A stretch of DNA of 5,985 nt from 2011-GWA2-47-8b sp964361325 (GTDB lineage: Bacteria > Patescibacteriota > Minisyncoccia > UBA6257 > WO2-44-18): assembly GCA_964361325.1 (NCBI GenBank), contig CAYHZT010000025.1, forward strand, positions 1-5,985, in the 5' to 3' direction. The translations under genes were made by a program, and so were the position numbers. Of the stretch, positions 5,702 to 5,985 are shown one piece after another (the stretch's first letter is position 1; every line of letters begins with the position of its first letter). The notes under the pieces were generated by a model. It was not told where the DNA came from and searched no databases. It was given only the letters and a program-made list of their open reading frames with translations.

Positions 5702-5985
5702 ATGACAAAAGACGCCGCCATGACGCTGAGTGAATATTTGAATTTGGTCAAAAGTAATCCTAAATTAGTTAAAACCGCGCATCAGCGGGTTTATGAAGCC
5801 ATTATCAAGAAGGGCTACAAAACGATTTCCGCCAAAGACGATCCGCGTCTCGCAAAAATTCTTGACTTGAAAAACGGCGATGTTATTACCGTTTATAATC
5901 TTTTCAAGAACCATTACGGGCTGGAACGGGAAATTGAGAATATCGTTGGTTATTTCCGCGCCGCCAGTTTGGGCGGGGAATCTTC
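5702..5985 (+). CDS. prkA: PrkA-like AAA-type serine protein kinase, N-terminal fragment (3' end outside window)
   Basis: The frame is open from ATG 5702 to the window edge, giving 94 codons plus two bases. After a short leader, MTLSEYLNLVKSNPKLVKTAHQRVYEAI (residues 7-34) matches the usual PrkA opening (LxEYLxxVxxxPxxxxxAHQRxYxxI). It is followed by DDPRL (47-51), then NLFKNHYGLEREIENIVGYFRAASLG, the helix block that precedes the P-loop. The Walker A motif and kinase-like C-terminal domain should lie just beyond the edge. PrkA/YeaG proteins are cytosolic AAA proteins with reported serine kinase activity, linked to starvation or sporulation responses. They are often encoded beside YeaH and SpoVR, which cannot be checked here. 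The call rests on the N-terminus alone but the pattern is distinctive. Confidence 0.85.
   Translation, partial: MTKDAAMTLSEYLNLVKSNPKLVKTAHQRVYEAIIKKGYKTISAKDDPRLAKILDLKNGDVITVYNLFKNHYGLEREIENIVGYFRAASLGGES

Overview
The window looks like chromosome of a reduced-genome bacterium, most likely a member of Candidatus Patescibacteria (Candidate Phyla Radiation). The sequence is moderately AT-leaning and densely packed with short genes. It carries a shortened YchF, an N-terminally membrane-anchored TraD/VirD4-like ATPase without a surrounding secretion cluster, and Patescibacteria-style conserved hypotheticals. The lineage call is inference from gene type and style; no marker gene is complete here. 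No tRNA, rRNA, CRISPR array, insertion sequence or phage module was seen.

Left part (1-1150): the 3' two thirds of ychF runs off the left edge. It is followed by a self-contained transcription unit: a consensus-like promoter, an ~85-nt leader with several possible hairpins, a 61-aa acidic/basic small protein with two Y-x2-G-x2-DG motifs, and a strong intrinsic terminator. The same terminator also serves the convergent minus-strand gene.

Middle part (1146-4858): a minus-strand, membrane-anchored class I methyltransferase resembling the FAM173 (ATPSCKMT/ANTKMT) family. Next is a tight plus-strand operon of three genes: a 128-aa helical protein, a 777-aa FtsK/HerA/VirD4-type DNA-pumping ATPase joined by an ATGA overlap, and a 137-aa charged protein 1 nt further on. 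The operon is headed by an extended -10 promoter placed so that transcription should start on the ATG, i.e. a leaderless mRNA. The two small proteins are the best candidates for dedicated partners of the ATPase and are the least understood part of the window.

Right part (4846-5985): a minus-strand PD-(D/E)XK nuclease of the RecB/Cas4-like exonuclease group, with a possible zinc-binding insert, overlaps the operon's last gene tail to tail by 13 bp. It is divergent from a gene cut by the right edge that matches the N-terminus of PrkA (AAA-type serine protein kinase). The 88-bp space between them holds three nested symmetric elements, including a perfect 17-bp palindrome against the nuclease start codon, and looks like a shared control region.
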